Below are positions 1-13,098 of a DNA stretch of 64,000 nt, in pieces. The notes beneath the pieces were generated by a model. The model was not told the DNA's origin. It saw nothing but the letters and a program-made list of their open reading frames with translations, and made no database searches. The position numbers were made by a program, and so were the translations under genes. This DNA is from Marchantia polymorpha subsp. ruderalis (lineage: Eukaryota; Streptophyta; Marchantiopsida; Marchantiales; Marchantiaceae). Position 1 is the first letter of the stretch. Each line of letters begins with the position of its first letter. The DNA lies in the NCBI GenBank assembly GCA_037833965.1, contig AP031354.1, positions 8,782,001 through 8,846,000 on the forward strand. The letters run 5' to 3'.

Positions 1-2990
1 TCCCTCGATGCCGAATTTTTCTCTCCTCTGTTTGCCTGCTTATGATTAGCACCATGTTCGTACCTCGGTGATGATTATTGCTTATGCAACCATGTAAGAA
101 GCTGCACGCTCATTCACAGCCAAATCTCAAAGCATCAGGTGAAGTTGAATGTTGGTGAGAGAAGACTGTTCTGAAAGTGTTTGCTCTTGAAGCCTCATAG
201 GCCTTGATCAGATTCAGCAGCAACTGGTTCGGATCACGAGAATGTGGCAGGGAATGTTATGGCATTGGATCACATTTTACAAGATCATTGTGTGGCAATA
301 ATTCTGCTGTGCAAAGGGTCACCTGCTCCTTGTGCAAATTCATTCTTTGGAATTCTTTTCTTCCAAGCTCATTCGAGACTTCATGCACACAAATGTGTGT
401 ATCATAACTATCCTTTTCTGCCCTGCTGAATATTTCATCTTATTGCACTGCTTTGTAACTTTTGCGAGAGATGATTTATGAGTCGTGTAAATCTACATGT
501 ATGACAAGGCAAGTGAATTGCTCTGTAGACACGTGGCATTATTTGACTCATTTCAGCATGAAAAGATTTTCTGATATAACATAATAAAGACTACTCACCA
601 GCAAAAGCAACAAACTGAATAAATGAGAGAACGGGTTCAGAGCTCTTGGAAAAACAATATTTCCCAAAGTATGTGACAACGAGCTTGGAGATTATTATTT
701 ACCAGAGAAAGGTACAGGTGAAGGGATTTTTCTATCATCGAAAGCTTTTCCAACAGACTTTATGAAAGATACAATCACATAATACCGCACAAAAAAGTGG
801 CATCTTGGATGGTCGAGAGGCTGCTACCTGGCTAAGTAGGAGCATGTTATAGCTTAATGATAAACATCGAATTGAAAAGTCGATAAATTCTTTGCTTTCC
901 TCAATGGCGTTCATCAACTCTTTCATGCTTATCCATTTGCTTTCCGTTAGAACAGAGTTTAGAAAGACTCGCGATGGACGATTTGTCAGTTGTCAATCGT
1001 TTTCTAACAGTGATGGGAATGGTTGCAGGAATGGGTGCAGACTTTCTTCTGCACCCATTGCGCGTGAGGTTTTGGTGGGGTCAAGTCCAACTTCCCAACA
1101 CATTTGCACCAAAAGAGTCGCCCCATAGCCCCCATGGCTCCCATCCCTCTGAACCTGCTCGCAACAGAGCAGCACATGCGCTTCTCCTGGTCCTCCCTTC
1201 CAGGCATCGGTCTCCTCGCTCCACTGTCAGTCCGAAAGTGACAGCAATTGACCCAATTGCAATTCTCAAGGTTCGGGATGAGCTGACAATTGGCAACAGA
1301 AATGAAATTCGCGAGTTAATTTATGGCCCCGAGTTCGGGCTCCTCATACACGAGGTCCTGCTCAGCGACCGACTTGTCAAGCAGCGCAGAATCACGGCTA
1401 CGAGCTGATTACGTGCTAGCAGTTGGATTTATCACTGGCTGACAAGAGAGTGCTGAGAAGAGCAATTCGAGTCAAAGGAAGAAACAACGAGCGATCGTCG
1501 AGAGGAAGAGGGAGTTCCGAAGAACTAATGTGTGGATGTGAGGTTCAGATCGGTTGGGTGGTATAATTTAAGGCTTTCAGATAAGAGATTCAGCTGGCAA
1601 ATCCGGCCTCTGTCTCCTTCACTGCATTGTTCTGTGTTGCGATGCTCTGAGCCACTGTCTGCGTGCGTGGCTATGGTTGTGGCTGTACTGGATGCCGTGC
1701 TAAGAGTCGATCGATGGCAGAGAGGGCCCAATTTTGTTTTATGAGTTGCGAACTGCTGCATGTCTGGGGAGATTCATCCGCTTGTTCAGCTACTGGAAGC
1801 TGTTGCTGGGCTGATCGTTTTGTACTATGGTAGGCCGAGGAGGAGGAGGAGGTGCGAGAATAGAACCGTGCTTCTGCTGCTGCTGCTGCGTCAAGGACGT
1901 CATAGAAAGTGTCAGAATGCAGTCAGTCAGTCAGTCAGTGGGTTATGTACCTGCTGCAGTTGAAGGTTTGTTGAACGGAGGGAAGATTCCTGGACACTGC
2001 ACAGCACTATCTTTAATTCCTCATGCTCTTTCCCATCACTGTCTGCAAACAAAATGTGTGGCAATCTACAGTGCATATCTATCGCCATTTTCGCATTTAT
2101 CTACAATCTGTACACGGCTCGAGCTTCAGTTCAGGGGTTGAGGAAAAGTGAGAGGGATGGAAGGCTTTAGAGTCACAGGCCAGAGCTCAAGGCATGCATC
2201 GGTGACACTTTGTCAGAGACTTTGTGAGATGTAAGAGGAAATCAGCTCCGCCGATGGACACAGAGATCTGGATTGGTCGAGGATGCTCGGGTGGGTGCTC
2301 ACGTGCTGTCGAAGCAATTTGCGCAGCGAGTATTTATTACTAGTTAGACTTGCAAACCTGCCTCAGGGCCGATGACATGTCACTGCAAATCTACCTTGAC
2401 TCGACATGCTCACGCAGTGCAGAATGAGAGTCCAGTTTAAGTAATACATTACTGAATTCACGTCAGAGTGCCATCAGAAAGAGCACTAGAACACGCAGCA
2501 TCGAAAGTAGTTAATTCGAGAGAAGCCCCAGGACCCCAAGACTGAAGCGCATTCCTTGAAGCGACAGTGCGCACGCTGTTGAACACCTTCCATTGCACTC
2601 TGTTGTGATGGTGATGTAAATGCCTGTGGGACAGGTGCGTCACTGCATGCACCGGTTTTATATGAAGGTGTTGCAGGTTTCAAAAGGTGTACACAATGTC
2701 AGAGCGAGCACCTTTCTAATTTAAGCTTCATTTCCAGCAATCTGATTTTCACACCAAATGCTCGATATGCAGAAAAAATGGCAACACATATACACACATG
2801 GCCCGACATATGAGAAAACTCTAACTCTACGTCCATTCAACCTCATTCGACGATTCCTCTAGAGCAGATTCTCAGGACGATTCGTCTTTTGCACAAGGGA
2901 TGCAGCAGCCCACTGGCAATATACCACACAAGCCTACGTGATACATGTCGTTGCTAGATTTTTCATGCAAGTGTACCTTCTTCAATCAAG
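1..2990. other. Region without a secure gene at the window start
   Basis: Open frames up to 144 codons occur on both strands (for example 974-1408 plus and 1081-1296 minus), overlapping each other and without recognisable motifs. Low-complexity tracts include CTG triplets near 1871-1890 and CAGT repeats near 1920-1940. Base composition is intermediate. The left edge could be the untranslated end of a gene outside the window; nothing in it proves this. Confidence 0.35.
1030..1059. repeat. Perfect 12-bp inverted repeat
   Basis: AATGGGTGCAGA (1030-1041) pairs with TCTGCACCCATT (1048-1059) over a 6-base loop. It lies inside an unrecognised 144-codon plus frame (974-1408), which argues against that frame being coding. 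Confidence 0.9.
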
Positions 2991-3030
2991 ACTTGGGGAA
3001 ACAGCAACTCTGTTGTTACGGGCATAGATC

Positions 3031-4176
3031 GTGGCTAGATGTATAATTTCAATGATCGCGGTGTCTGAATCGACCTGCATTGCAGCCACCGGCTCATTAT
3101 GTAGCCTGATCAAATCAACGCAAATGTCGCTAATGTCACTTGGCTCGATCCCGAGGAGTTGTCAGTTGCAAGCGCACCTTGATGATCTTGTCTTATCAGT
3201 CTCCGAAAGTGCTGAGAGTGAATTGGCACCATTATGGTGAAACCCTTGGGCATTAGATTCTCCAGAACAGGTAGAAATGGAACCATTTACGGATCGATGC
3301 ATGCATGCTGTTCACTTTTCAAGTTTGCTTTTTTCAGCTACACCTTTGAAAGAGTTGGACCTGCAGAGCAAAGATTTATGAAGCATTCTCAGACGCATCG
3401 TTTTCATCGATCAAAGCACGTGATGAATCTCTTCTTGATGGAAGTAGACGTGTGCAGATGTGCGTGCACTCCTGATTTTAGCACGAACGATTCCTGCACT
3501 TCAAGCGAGGGCATGTTTGGTGTTTCAGACAGTTCCAGAAGCCACCGTTTTAATGGTGCTCCATGCCGAATGATAAACGAATGATGTACAGTATGTGGCT
3601 GCCGACTACATATTCGAGCAGAACTCAGATGCAGGACGATAATTTCGAGATTTGGGTATCTCCCAGCTCTAAACGGTGTTTCGATTTTATCGACCCTTTA
3701 AGCTCATCATCTCATCCACCAGAGTTGACATTTGCAAATGTGAAGTTGCCTGAGTGGGTCTTCTCCTTCCATCTAGCAACTGATACTAATTGTGCAGCAG
3801 CATACGTTCTTACTGCTCTCGTGATTTCTCTGCTCAATGATTGTAGTCGAGTCTTCCAAGGTCTACGATCTTTCACCAAAAATCGGTCAAACGAGAAATG
3901 CTGAGTACCGAATCTCGATATACGATCTTCGGACAAAAGATTCAAAGGAAGACATTTTCAGATTTGATTTACTTCAAGACGGATGCATGTGAAATGTTCT
4001 TCACACCATGTTCTATTGACAAGTTTGTTGACCTTCAGCAGTCTCCCATTTCCTCACTTCTTTCATGGAATGAGTTCCTCCAGGTCCCAATGCTTAATGT
4101 AGATCGGCACAAAGCTCGCCTTTACATTTCATCGCAGCAGTGCAGAAGTGAAGTCGTCACAGACGAAGGTGGCTGA
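3031..4176 (+). other. Chain of overlapping plus-strand frames, unrecognised; possible decayed gene
   Basis: Four plus-strand frames of 69 to 116 codons follow each other in changing frames (3031-3240, 3234-3584, 3563-3904, 3898-4176), overlapping by 4-22 bases. Frames that hand over without gaps are what a gene broken by frameshifts can look like. I recognise no motif in any of them and no convincing splice pattern joins them. A minus-strand explanation was not found either. Confidence 0.25.
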
Positions 4177-4569
4177 ACGATGGTTTGGTAAGACTCCAAC
4201 GAGGAGGAAGCATAATTCTCAGAAGCCATCAGTCATGGCCAAATGGAAGTCAACGGCAGGAAGTGACGCCCTTTCTTAGACTACAACATCTTCTAGTTCA
4301 TTCTTCTTCACCTGATGACAATCAGGAAATAGAGCCTTCAACTGATTGATGCTCGGGGACGCACTCTCTGCACTCGCTTGAAGGTGATGATAACTCAGTT
4401 CTCTTCAAAATCAGTGCTTAAGAATCTCGTTGATAGAACACGGTCAACCAGCGGTTGTATGGACAACTTCTACCAGTTTTATTTCACGCAGCTTGTGATT
4501 TTCCTGTACCGTCAAGTCCCTGAGGTTGGATATCCGTATGCACGGGTCACGTGGTCGAGGAGTAAATAG

Positions 4570-6600
4570 AGTTTTTGGTTCTCTTTATTTCACGATTGTC
4601 TCTACGTTGTATTGATATGACTCTCTTTGCCATCCACCACATGATACTTTTAAATTAGAATTCCATTTATTTCAAAGTTTGATCTCACTTTAACCACACA
4701 AGGTATAAATTTTAAAGATGTATGATATTACAATTTGATGTACAATAATAATAACATGTTTGGATAATGATATATTCAACTACGTATTATTTCAGGTCAA
4801 TCTACTTTGTGATGATTTATAATCTTACAATCTACCACACATGCTTCCAAGTTGATATATTTTAGAAAATGTTTTGGATTAGGTTATAATCAGAATGAAG
4901 TATAAAAATTTAAGATTAAATCAGTTCATAATGATCCACACAACCTAGTACATATTAGATTATATTATAATGCTATAGAATCTTACAATCTTACCTACTA
5001 TCTGGGACAGTACTGAGGACAAGCACAACATATTCATAGATAGATTGGGAGGCTTTATAATCTTAGGCAAACACAAACTAATTCAATTCAAGTTCCATTC
5101 ATGTTCTACCACGAACATGTTAGAGATTAGATTGTAGTGATTTATAATATTTGGACCGATCTCTCTATAAGGTATATAGAAAACACAAGACCCATCGTTA
5201 GGGATCCAAGGAAAAGTATTCTTTCTCTTGTTAGTTCTTACTCCAAATATACCATTAAATCACAAGGACTCAATGCCAAACGAACCCACTGGTGTTGTTG
5301 CTAACCCACCATTGCACGTTCAAATACTTCCATAAAGTGATGGTGATAAAAGATTCTTCCTCATTTAGATAAAAAACACTACCAATAGTTTCACTTGCAT
5401 CTATTTTCTACTCTCAACACTCACAGTGCGTCAACCCCTTCCCTATTCATGGTCTCCACTTGGCCACAACATTTAACAGTGACATCCTTGTAACAATAGA
5501 GATGTAATTGTCAATACCACTACATTCGGCAACAAAACCCACATCCATAGTGCGGTAAATCACAAGCTTGACCGCATAAACTCGATATTAAGGTCTGAGT
5601 AACAGCACTCTTGTTCTCAAGCTTACATGTATTCACGTATGTCATTCCAAGTTTTTCTCATCACGTCCACCTCTTGAAAAGAATGAAAAACTCGAGCTCC
5701 TGATCTCAATTTATTCGAGCTACAAAATTGCTCAAGTGGGTGACGTTTCCCCGAAAGTCAATCTCAAGGTAAATAATCTGCTTTGAATAAAGCCTGCACC
5801 GCGAATGAACTATCGCCCGGCGGGTGCTTGTCCAATTCTAACCCGAGTCCCCAGCTGCAATGGAAACTAGGAAATATGGTCAAGTTGACAACTCAGGACG
5901 GTAGATGCTGACTACAGACTTCGAGCAGCTACGGTCCTGTGTATGTGGTGTTCTGGCCTTCTAATCAATGGAGAGTAACATGTTAATACTCCGTTGTACA
6001 CGTCGTCTATACGGCATTGACAACGGAGAATGCTGTCATCTCGTCAAACCATAAGATCTAGACCAATCTTCCTGGACTGTCATAGGGACTCGAGTACAAA
6101 TCGATCTAGAGGTGTACTGGTGAGCGGTGGTGAAGTACAGGCAGTTACTACACCGACACTTCAGGCTTCAATCTAGCTACGAAGCGACGGGTTGAAGTAA
6201 ACAGAGGTATTGTGCTGCCCTTCCCTCCTATCGTCCTTGGAGACCCATGGAGCTCTCTTGGTGTTGTTCCTGCATGGCCAGCCAGGTAGCCTGCCTATAT
6301 AGACAGTGTGTTAAGACGCTTCCCTCGCCATTTCAGCTAGTGATTTGTCCTCATGCTCAAAACCTTTTCCATGCCTTGAACAGGTGATCAAGAGGTAGAC
6401 TCGGCTAAGTCATGAGCTTCAAAGGAAGAGGTAACGCCCTGGGGACGCTCCACAGGTATCCATCATTGACCTTTACTGCTGCTAGAATTTTGCAAAGGTT
6501 TCGTAGATTCTTGGCCCAGAAGATGCAATGCAGGTCAACACCTGGCTCACAAATACTCGAGGCAGTGTAGCATGAGGAAGATTTACTGAGCAACTGTCGG
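4570..6600. other. Non-coding stretch downstream of HisRS
   Basis: AT-rich from 4.57 to about 5.25 kb, then mixed composition to 6.6 kb. No frame of 60 codons exists on either strand in 4.57-6.4 kb. No RNA gene or retroelement coding remnant is recognisable. The last few hundred bases should include the 3' untranslated region of HisRS. Confidence 0.5.
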
Positions 6601-6605
6601 TAGTT

Positions 6606-9600
6606 CTACTTAGTCCCAATATGTCTTTGAAGCTCTGCCACCATCCGTTCCCTGGGGATGGTGGTTTGCTCACTGGCTATGAGGTTTTTCAACTGCACAT
6701 TCCCTTCTTTGAGTTCATTCTCACCAGCAATAACCATCCATGGAATGCCTGCATTAACGGCGTTCGTAATTTCTCTGGTCATCTTTCCTCCAGCGACACA
6801 CGCAAACTCTGCCTTCAATTTAGCTGCCCACAGGTCCGATACAAGTTGAATGGCTACTTCTGCCAAGTCCTTCCCCAACACCAGCACCATAACTTCTGTT
6901 TGGTTTGTTCGAAGAACCTGTTACATCGACATAATTTCAGATGAGTAACTAATATCCATAATCCCATAACAAGCCGAAATTGTACACGACTAGTTGTTCA
7001 AGAAAACAGCGTTCAGAAACAATTCGTACCCTCTTGCGAGACTTTTCTTGTTCCTCCATGATGTTAAAAACACGTTCAATGCCCAAACTGACGCCGACAG
7101 CCGGCACTTGCTTGCCACTGAACATCCCTACCAAGTTATCATACCGTCCACCTGCTGCGATAGATCCTACCTGCAATTCCACCACAGAGTGTCAAGACTA
7201 CTGTATTTTTATTTCTTTACCAGCCTTCTAAATTCGCAGCTTGTATTAAGTCAAAAAAGCTCGACTCCAGTTTCACTTTACGTTCTCATCACAAGGTAGT
7301 GAAAGAGCAGATATGGAGGAGTCTTTTCTACTCTTAGTCAAAAAATATTTTTGGCTAGAAAGGCGGCGGGCTGAAAACAATCAAAGCAGAGACAGAAATA
7401 AAGAATAACCAAAGCGCGGTATGCATTCAGAACCACAGCGTAAGCAAAGAACCCGGTAGCCTGTGAAAGTTAGTGAGTGCATAAAGTCTGGACACGGAAA
7501 GCTTATCATATTCTTGATGCAGATATCACTGGGCACCTTGTCCAGAGATGACGAGTATGATCATAGAAATTCTAAAATGGTAAACGAAAAACCAGGACTT
7601 CATCAGCGCCCATCATGATGTCGAGGAGCTGGGCAAAAGCCATCACTCTTTCTAAATTTCTGTCTTCTCAGAGTACCCACAGCCAACAGTTGGGTGGCTC
7701 TGTAAGCTTCTTCCTGATCCTGTTCGTCCCTGATCCTTAGCTTACATTGTTGTATGGAAAAGGTGTAGATCCCATGAATAGAACATGTGGAGTGAGAAAC
7801 TAACCTCAGTGGTGCCCTTGAAAACTGCCTCGTAGATGACGCCCGTGTAATAGTCCAGGCCACGGGCCAAACTAAGGTCGAATACTACTCGATGGATGCA
7901 TTTAGATGCTTCGAGGTATTTGAAGAGAGTACTTAGTTCTTCCATAGCGGCTACAGAACCCTTATTCTCTAAGAATGGGCTACCCTCCTTCTTCAGCTCC
8001 TCTAGCAAAACCAACGGACTGCCGCGCTGTTGCACTAAGGTTCCGATCTTGTCAGCTACCTCGGCTGTCAATCCTTTCACCTCCACCTGAAATTGGCGAC
8101 GAGATCACATATCAGACTTTGAGATAACCAGCATCACTTCATGGAATCCTGTTCAGATACTACAACCAACAGTTTCTCCACCCTACGATATTATGTTCGA
8201 CTGATTCTAGACATCGGACGGCTTCCTCGCTCCATACTTCTCACGAAACGATGGCAGCAATTACGAAACTCAATGCCTATTCAAGAGATGCTTTGGCCAA
8301 GTGTTGCTTCCCAGAAACCGAAATTCCATTAGAAGTAAGAGACTGCACCATTTCTTTCCGCACTTTCTCCCAGGGCTCCTTGTCAAGCTTATCGATTGCG
8401 GAACATATGCTTCTGAATTTACTCTGTGGCACGCCGCAAATCTCCAACATTCCATCGAGAAACTTTCGATGATTCAGCTTCACCTGTTAGATACGTAAAG
8501 AACAGTAAGTCAGCCCATCTGATACTTAGAGGCTTGAAACAAAAAAGCACAAGTATAACATACAACGTTGGGTATCACTTAGTCCCTATGCCCTCCGAAG
8601 CTCAATGGGCGCTTTGAGAGTTGTATGGTCACTCCAGATGAATGAACTGGAGACGGACTGGACACTGACGGCTCTACTACCAGGTTACTTTGCATGAGAT
8701 CTTATTCACGTAGCCGGCACTTACCTCGTAATCACCGATATCTAATTCGTCAAGCAGCTCCGTCAATACTTTTAAAACTTCAAAATCTGGGACCATGGGA
8801 GCGTACTGAGACCCTGCTATGTCGAAATCGCATTGGTAAAACTCTCTGTATCGACCCTTTGATGGATTGTCACGTCTGTATACTCTTGCAATGTGGTATC
8901 TCTTCAAGTTTTCAATCTTATTCGTGGCCAAATAACGTGCGAATGGAACAGTAAGATCGTAGCGCAGTGACAGAATTTCACCACCCTGCAAGAATTTGAA
9001 AAGTTTATGAGCAACCAAAGCCGAAAAGCTAAGGTTTCAACTAAACTTCCAGCAGATGAAGATCACGATTGTAGCCACACTCCCTAGGAAACGAGCTTCA
9101 TTAGGTGCACAGCGAATGACTGATCGATGAAGTGCAGGACAGTCTGAAGGTATGGTGGGACACGCAAGCCAACTTCACTGGTCACTATGTGTTGCTCTCA
9201 GTTTTGCTGCGGTCAGGTGTGAAGTCTCTGTACCTGATCAGCGAGATCATAGATGAGCTTGGTATCTTCACCATACTTGCCCATCAAAGCTTCCCTCAGC
9301 TCGAACACTGGTGTATCGAGTGCACATGCACCATGGCGCTTGAAGACGGATGCGATGATACCGAAAGCCCTTTCCCTTATGGCCATCTGTTCAGGTGTGA
9401 AGTCCCTGGTTCCCTGTGTCAACAACAAAAATGATTAATCTTATCGATCAATATCTCGTTCGCAGGAACCAAAAGAAAATGTTACGAAATTTTTGGTAAA
9501 AGTACCTTCGGAGGTTTTGGAAGTCGTCTGACTTCATTGCTCTCCACAACCTTTTTAACCTCACTGACTAGGGTCTTCAGTTCTGGTAAAGAAGGATTCG

Positions 9601-11203
9601 AAAACTTCTCTAACTCCTGATACCATACGAGAATAGTCTGAGAATCGACTGAATCTCTAGTCGCACTCCCGGTCAAGTAATCACTAAGATAACGCCGCAC
9701 CATATCTGTACCCTTTCCCAGAACAAATTCCTTCTTTCGATTATTAGCCCCATCCTTGGCCTTCGAACCTTTTCCTCCAGGACCACCCTTTGCATTTCCA
9801 TGTGTCACCTCATTTCCAGACGATTCAGTTACCTGAGGCAATTTCTCTTTAGCAGCATCCTGCAATGATACTTTTCCAACAGTCAGAACTTCCCTAATCG
9901 AGATCGCTGCGAGTGCTACAGTGAGTTCCATTCTCATCAATTTCTTCCACGTTTCCACGAGAGAAGAGCATTCTCTGGAAATGCGCACTTCAAAATTTTC
10001 GCGACCAGTAGAGTCCATCCATTCAGCCATACGCATCTCCCACTGCATTGTATAAAATAATAACTCAAATTCCTCAGGTTCCCAACCGGCAGCTAGTTTC
10101 TTATTATCCTCACGGAGAAATTCAAGAATCTTGTTCGTGCGCTTTTGACTATCATACATGTTCGGCCAGAGACTCATGATTAACGACATCAAACTAGTTG
10201 TAAACAGATACGATGGCGAAGACGATCCGGTGGTTGATGACTTCTCCACTGCTTTCTTCTTGCCCTTGATTTCCACCCTGTTCATCTCGATTCTCAATCG
10301 AGGAGCAAAAGACTTGACAGATTCCCTAAGTACGCCATGTGCGGCGGGGATGTTGTGAACAAACTCCGCATCAACCCCTCCTTTCCTTGGGTTCACTAAC
10401 TTCGAATTGAACAGAATGGACATCAGATCACTCGCAACGTCAGCTTCCGACTTGTGAACAAAAGCTTGCTTGAAACTCTCCGATTCGAAACTCTCTGTAT
10501 TGGCTAGAAGGGCTTCACAGGACATCCCGGCAACCGCATCTGCAAGAGATGTTAGCGAAGTAAGGCTGTAGTAAGCTACAGCAGCAATTCCCACTGAGGC
10601 AGCTGACGAGCTTTCGATAGCAGCCAATTCCTCTTTAGTGACTCCGAAATCTCCTGTCCCGAACTTTTGAAGGCTTGACCTCAATCTGCTTAGAACAACT
10701 GTGTCCGTCAATTGTCCAATGCCCGAAATCTCAGCTGGTCCGTCTTCAGGTTCGTCCTTCACTGCACATTCACCGAGCACCTCAAGATGCGCCTTAACTC
10801 TGTAAATGCTTCCGGCCACAGCTAAGAGCACAGAAGAATCGTCAGTTTCCACCGGTAGCTCCAGAGAGATTCCTAACCTGAGAACTTCGCTCAGAAATAG
10901 AGGAAGGAAGGGCCTAATGCCGGGCTGGCCGATCAATAATTTGTGCAGTAGGACGACCAGTGTAGCTCTTTCTTCCACATCGGACATCTTCCTGTCGGGA
11001 AACAACTCGAGCATCTCTCCATGTGCATTCCATGGCCAAGGATCGGGGATGATTGTGACAACCTTTGGAGCTTTTTGAGCTAATTGCTCTAAGCTCGAAG
11101 AATCTGCCTGCACGAGAGTGAGCCTGTGCGCCACATTGTAGATGGTTTCCGCTGTGAGTGCCGCGACCTTGCTTCCCACGACAGTTCCCGACACTTTCCC
11201 CAT
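6606..11203 (-). CDS. HARS: Histidyl-tRNA synthetase, cytosolic plant type (7 exons)
   Basis: Class II aminoacyl-tRNA synthetase that charges tRNA-His with histidine. My exon model on the minus strand is 11203-9506, 9413-9234, 8985-8725, 8483-8349, 8086-7805, 7170-7030 and 6917-6606. All introns are GT-AG, every junction is in phase 0, and the product has 1002 residues. Seen: the core starts with [10 protein letters not shown] at residue 567. Motif 2 is [13 protein letters not shown] near 672. The histidine-specific signatures are [10 protein letters not shown] near 831 and [10 protein letters not shown] near 854. Motif 3 is [11 protein letters not shown] near 876, and an anticodon-binding domain follows 900. 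An in-frame TGA three codons before the ATG fixes the start. The first 566 residues are a long extension ending in [16 protein letters not shown], as in plant cytosolic HisRS; animal enzymes have only a short one. No organellar transit peptide is obvious at the N terminus. The next gene downstream on the same strand lies off the window. Confidence 0.96.
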
Positions 11204-11830
11204 TTTGGACCCTCAGGCGACACAACTCGTAATTGATGGAAGATCCTCTTCGTCAATGGGATCTGAAATTGTGCCCAGCCACTGAACCTGGCAGTTTCGC
11301 CACGTCCGATGACGAGATTCTGAATTCCACCCTCCGTCGAGGTTTCGTCTCCAAAACCCTGCTGACGGAGACGATCGATTCAGGGTCCGAAGAGATCCCC
11401 ACAGAAGCAGAAGAATTTCACTTGGTCAGAGAACAGGGCAGAGATTGGGTTTCGCTCCTGCCAAGCAAGTCTGCGCAGTGCCTCCTTCCTCGTGCACAGC
11501 CCAGCTGAGCACAATTAGGGTTTTAATGAAGGGTGTAGGAATTTGAAGGTCTCGGTTCTATGGCCTTCGGCGTTACCCAGGACCCAAACTTGTCTGCCTC
11601 GTTAACAGTAGCCATTGTGCACCGACATGGCACGGTGAGCAATACTTGGAATCACAACTTGGCTCCCCAAGACATGGATGTGGAATTGAGAGTGTTCAGA
11701 GCGTAGAGGGTACCCGATCGATGAAGAGAGTGAAGATGCGAGCGCATTAAATGTAAGTATCGCAAATGTATCGAAGCTGAGGATCGGACCATTTGAAACA
11801 AGGAGAGCTGGCACTCTCATTTTCTCAATG
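11204..11830 (-). promoter_or_regulatory. Promoter and leader of the histidyl-tRNA synthetase gene
   Basis: This stretch lies directly upstream of the HisRS start and is richer in GC than the DNA beyond 11.85 kb. A 91-codon plus-strand frame (11233-11508) begins 30 bases from the HisRS ATG in the opposite direction. It has no recognisable motif and is most likely antisense to the leader. No clear TATA element is seen. Confidence 0.4.
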
Positions 11831-12160
11831 ATTTAATTGAGACTTTACTTAAATCTCAATCTCTAGTTTTGGTTGTGTATTATCCCTTCGGTACTGAAAT
11901 GGAAATTTTTATCCTTCGTAAGGTTGCCTCTCTTTTCTCTAACTCGACAACTATGGACTCGGACTGAGTTTGGTATATATGACGGACGCACACTTATGCA
12001 ACCAAGATTTGGTCACTGTGGATGTTTTTGAGTGATGCTTATGAAGACAGAAGAACATATATTGGTTCACTCTTTCCATACAAGATGTACATTCTCTTGC
12101 CCAGAAGTGTACTTTCAATGTTTTTTTAAAAAGTGCACTCTTTATGGGTTTATGAGATGT

Positions 12161-12191
12161 GTTATACTTCCGACATCATCGGAAGTATAAC
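12161..12191. repeat. Perfect 13-bp inverted repeat with 5-base loop
   Basis: GTTATACTTCCGA (12161-12173) and TCGGAAGTATAAC (12179-12191) flank CATCA. It sits 20 bases before the 99-bp duplication. Confidence 0.93.
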
Positions 12192-12210
12192 AGATCTCTA
12201 ACGCCTCACG

Positions 12211-12408
12211 TTCCCTTATGTCATACTAACCATAAAGCTTTACATGTTGTTCCATCATCTACCTCCATGTTATCACGGTTGAAATCATTTGATAGCTTAT
12301 CATTAGATGTTCCCTTATGTCATACTAACCATAAAGCTTTACATGTTGTTCCATCATCTACCTCCATGTTATCACGGTTGAAATCATTTGATAGCTTATC
12401 ATTAGATG
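12211..12408 (+). repeat. Perfect 99-bp tandem duplication
   Basis: Copy 1 is 12211-12309 and copy 2 is 12310-12408; I see no difference between them. The period is a multiple of three, so the plus frame 12159-12461 (100 codons) runs through both copies and repeats a 33-residue block beginning PLCHTNHKALHVVPSS. The frame has no recognised family. Confidence 0.93.
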
Positions 12409-13068
12409 TCATGTGCGCCACATTAGCCTACATCATTAGAAAAATCTTCTCACATGAGTGAAATAAGAGATTTGTCAGGCTGAGGTGTCAGATTTATTTT
12501 CATTTAATGAAGCAACCATAGCATTTTGTGACAAATTCTCATCGTTCATCGTATAATATTGTGAATGTAAATACACACATCTTAGACAGTGGAATATATC
12601 ATTTATGTATACAAGCTCTTAGTCTGACTAATCCTAGTCAAACTAACTAATAATAACTAAACTATGAATGATCTCCAGACAATGCTTGACATCTATATAA
12701 TAATTTGATGAAAACTTGACCGTGTTTACGCTAGGACATCGGCGCTAAAATTGCAACCTGCGCATACTATGAGGGATATTAGAAGCAATCCTGTGGAAAC
12801 TTTGTAGGAAACAATTTGAGCGGCAGATCGTATTGGTACCCAAAAAAATACTCGGGGTTAACTGTCCAGCCTGCCAAAGTAATTCCATACACTCCAAGTG
12901 ATATTTCTAGTTACATATGTGTAACTAGGAATATCCCAAACTATCCTCTAGTCAGAATTACCTGAATTAAAATATTTCATCACCGCAATGTGATATGATC
13001 TATTGATTAACTTTATACAGTAACCACTTTGGTAAAAAACAAGACGAAATTGTGTAAGTGTAACAAGT

Positions 13069-13098
13069 AAAAGTGTTCAATCTTGATTGAACACTTTT
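13069..13098. repeat. Perfect 14-bp inverted repeat with 2-base centre
   Basis: AAAAGTGTTCAATC (13069-13082) and GATTGAACACTTTT (13085-13098) are exact complements separated by TT, a near-perfect palindrome of 30 bases. Confidence 0.93.

Noticed and set aside
974-1408. 144-codon plus frame
   Set aside because: No recognisable motif, overlapped by minus frames of similar size, and containing a 12-bp perfect hairpin; no splice context.
11233-11508. 91-codon plus frame divergent from HisRS
   Set aside because: Sits in the HisRS leader/promoter, with no motif; an antisense shadow is the simpler reading.
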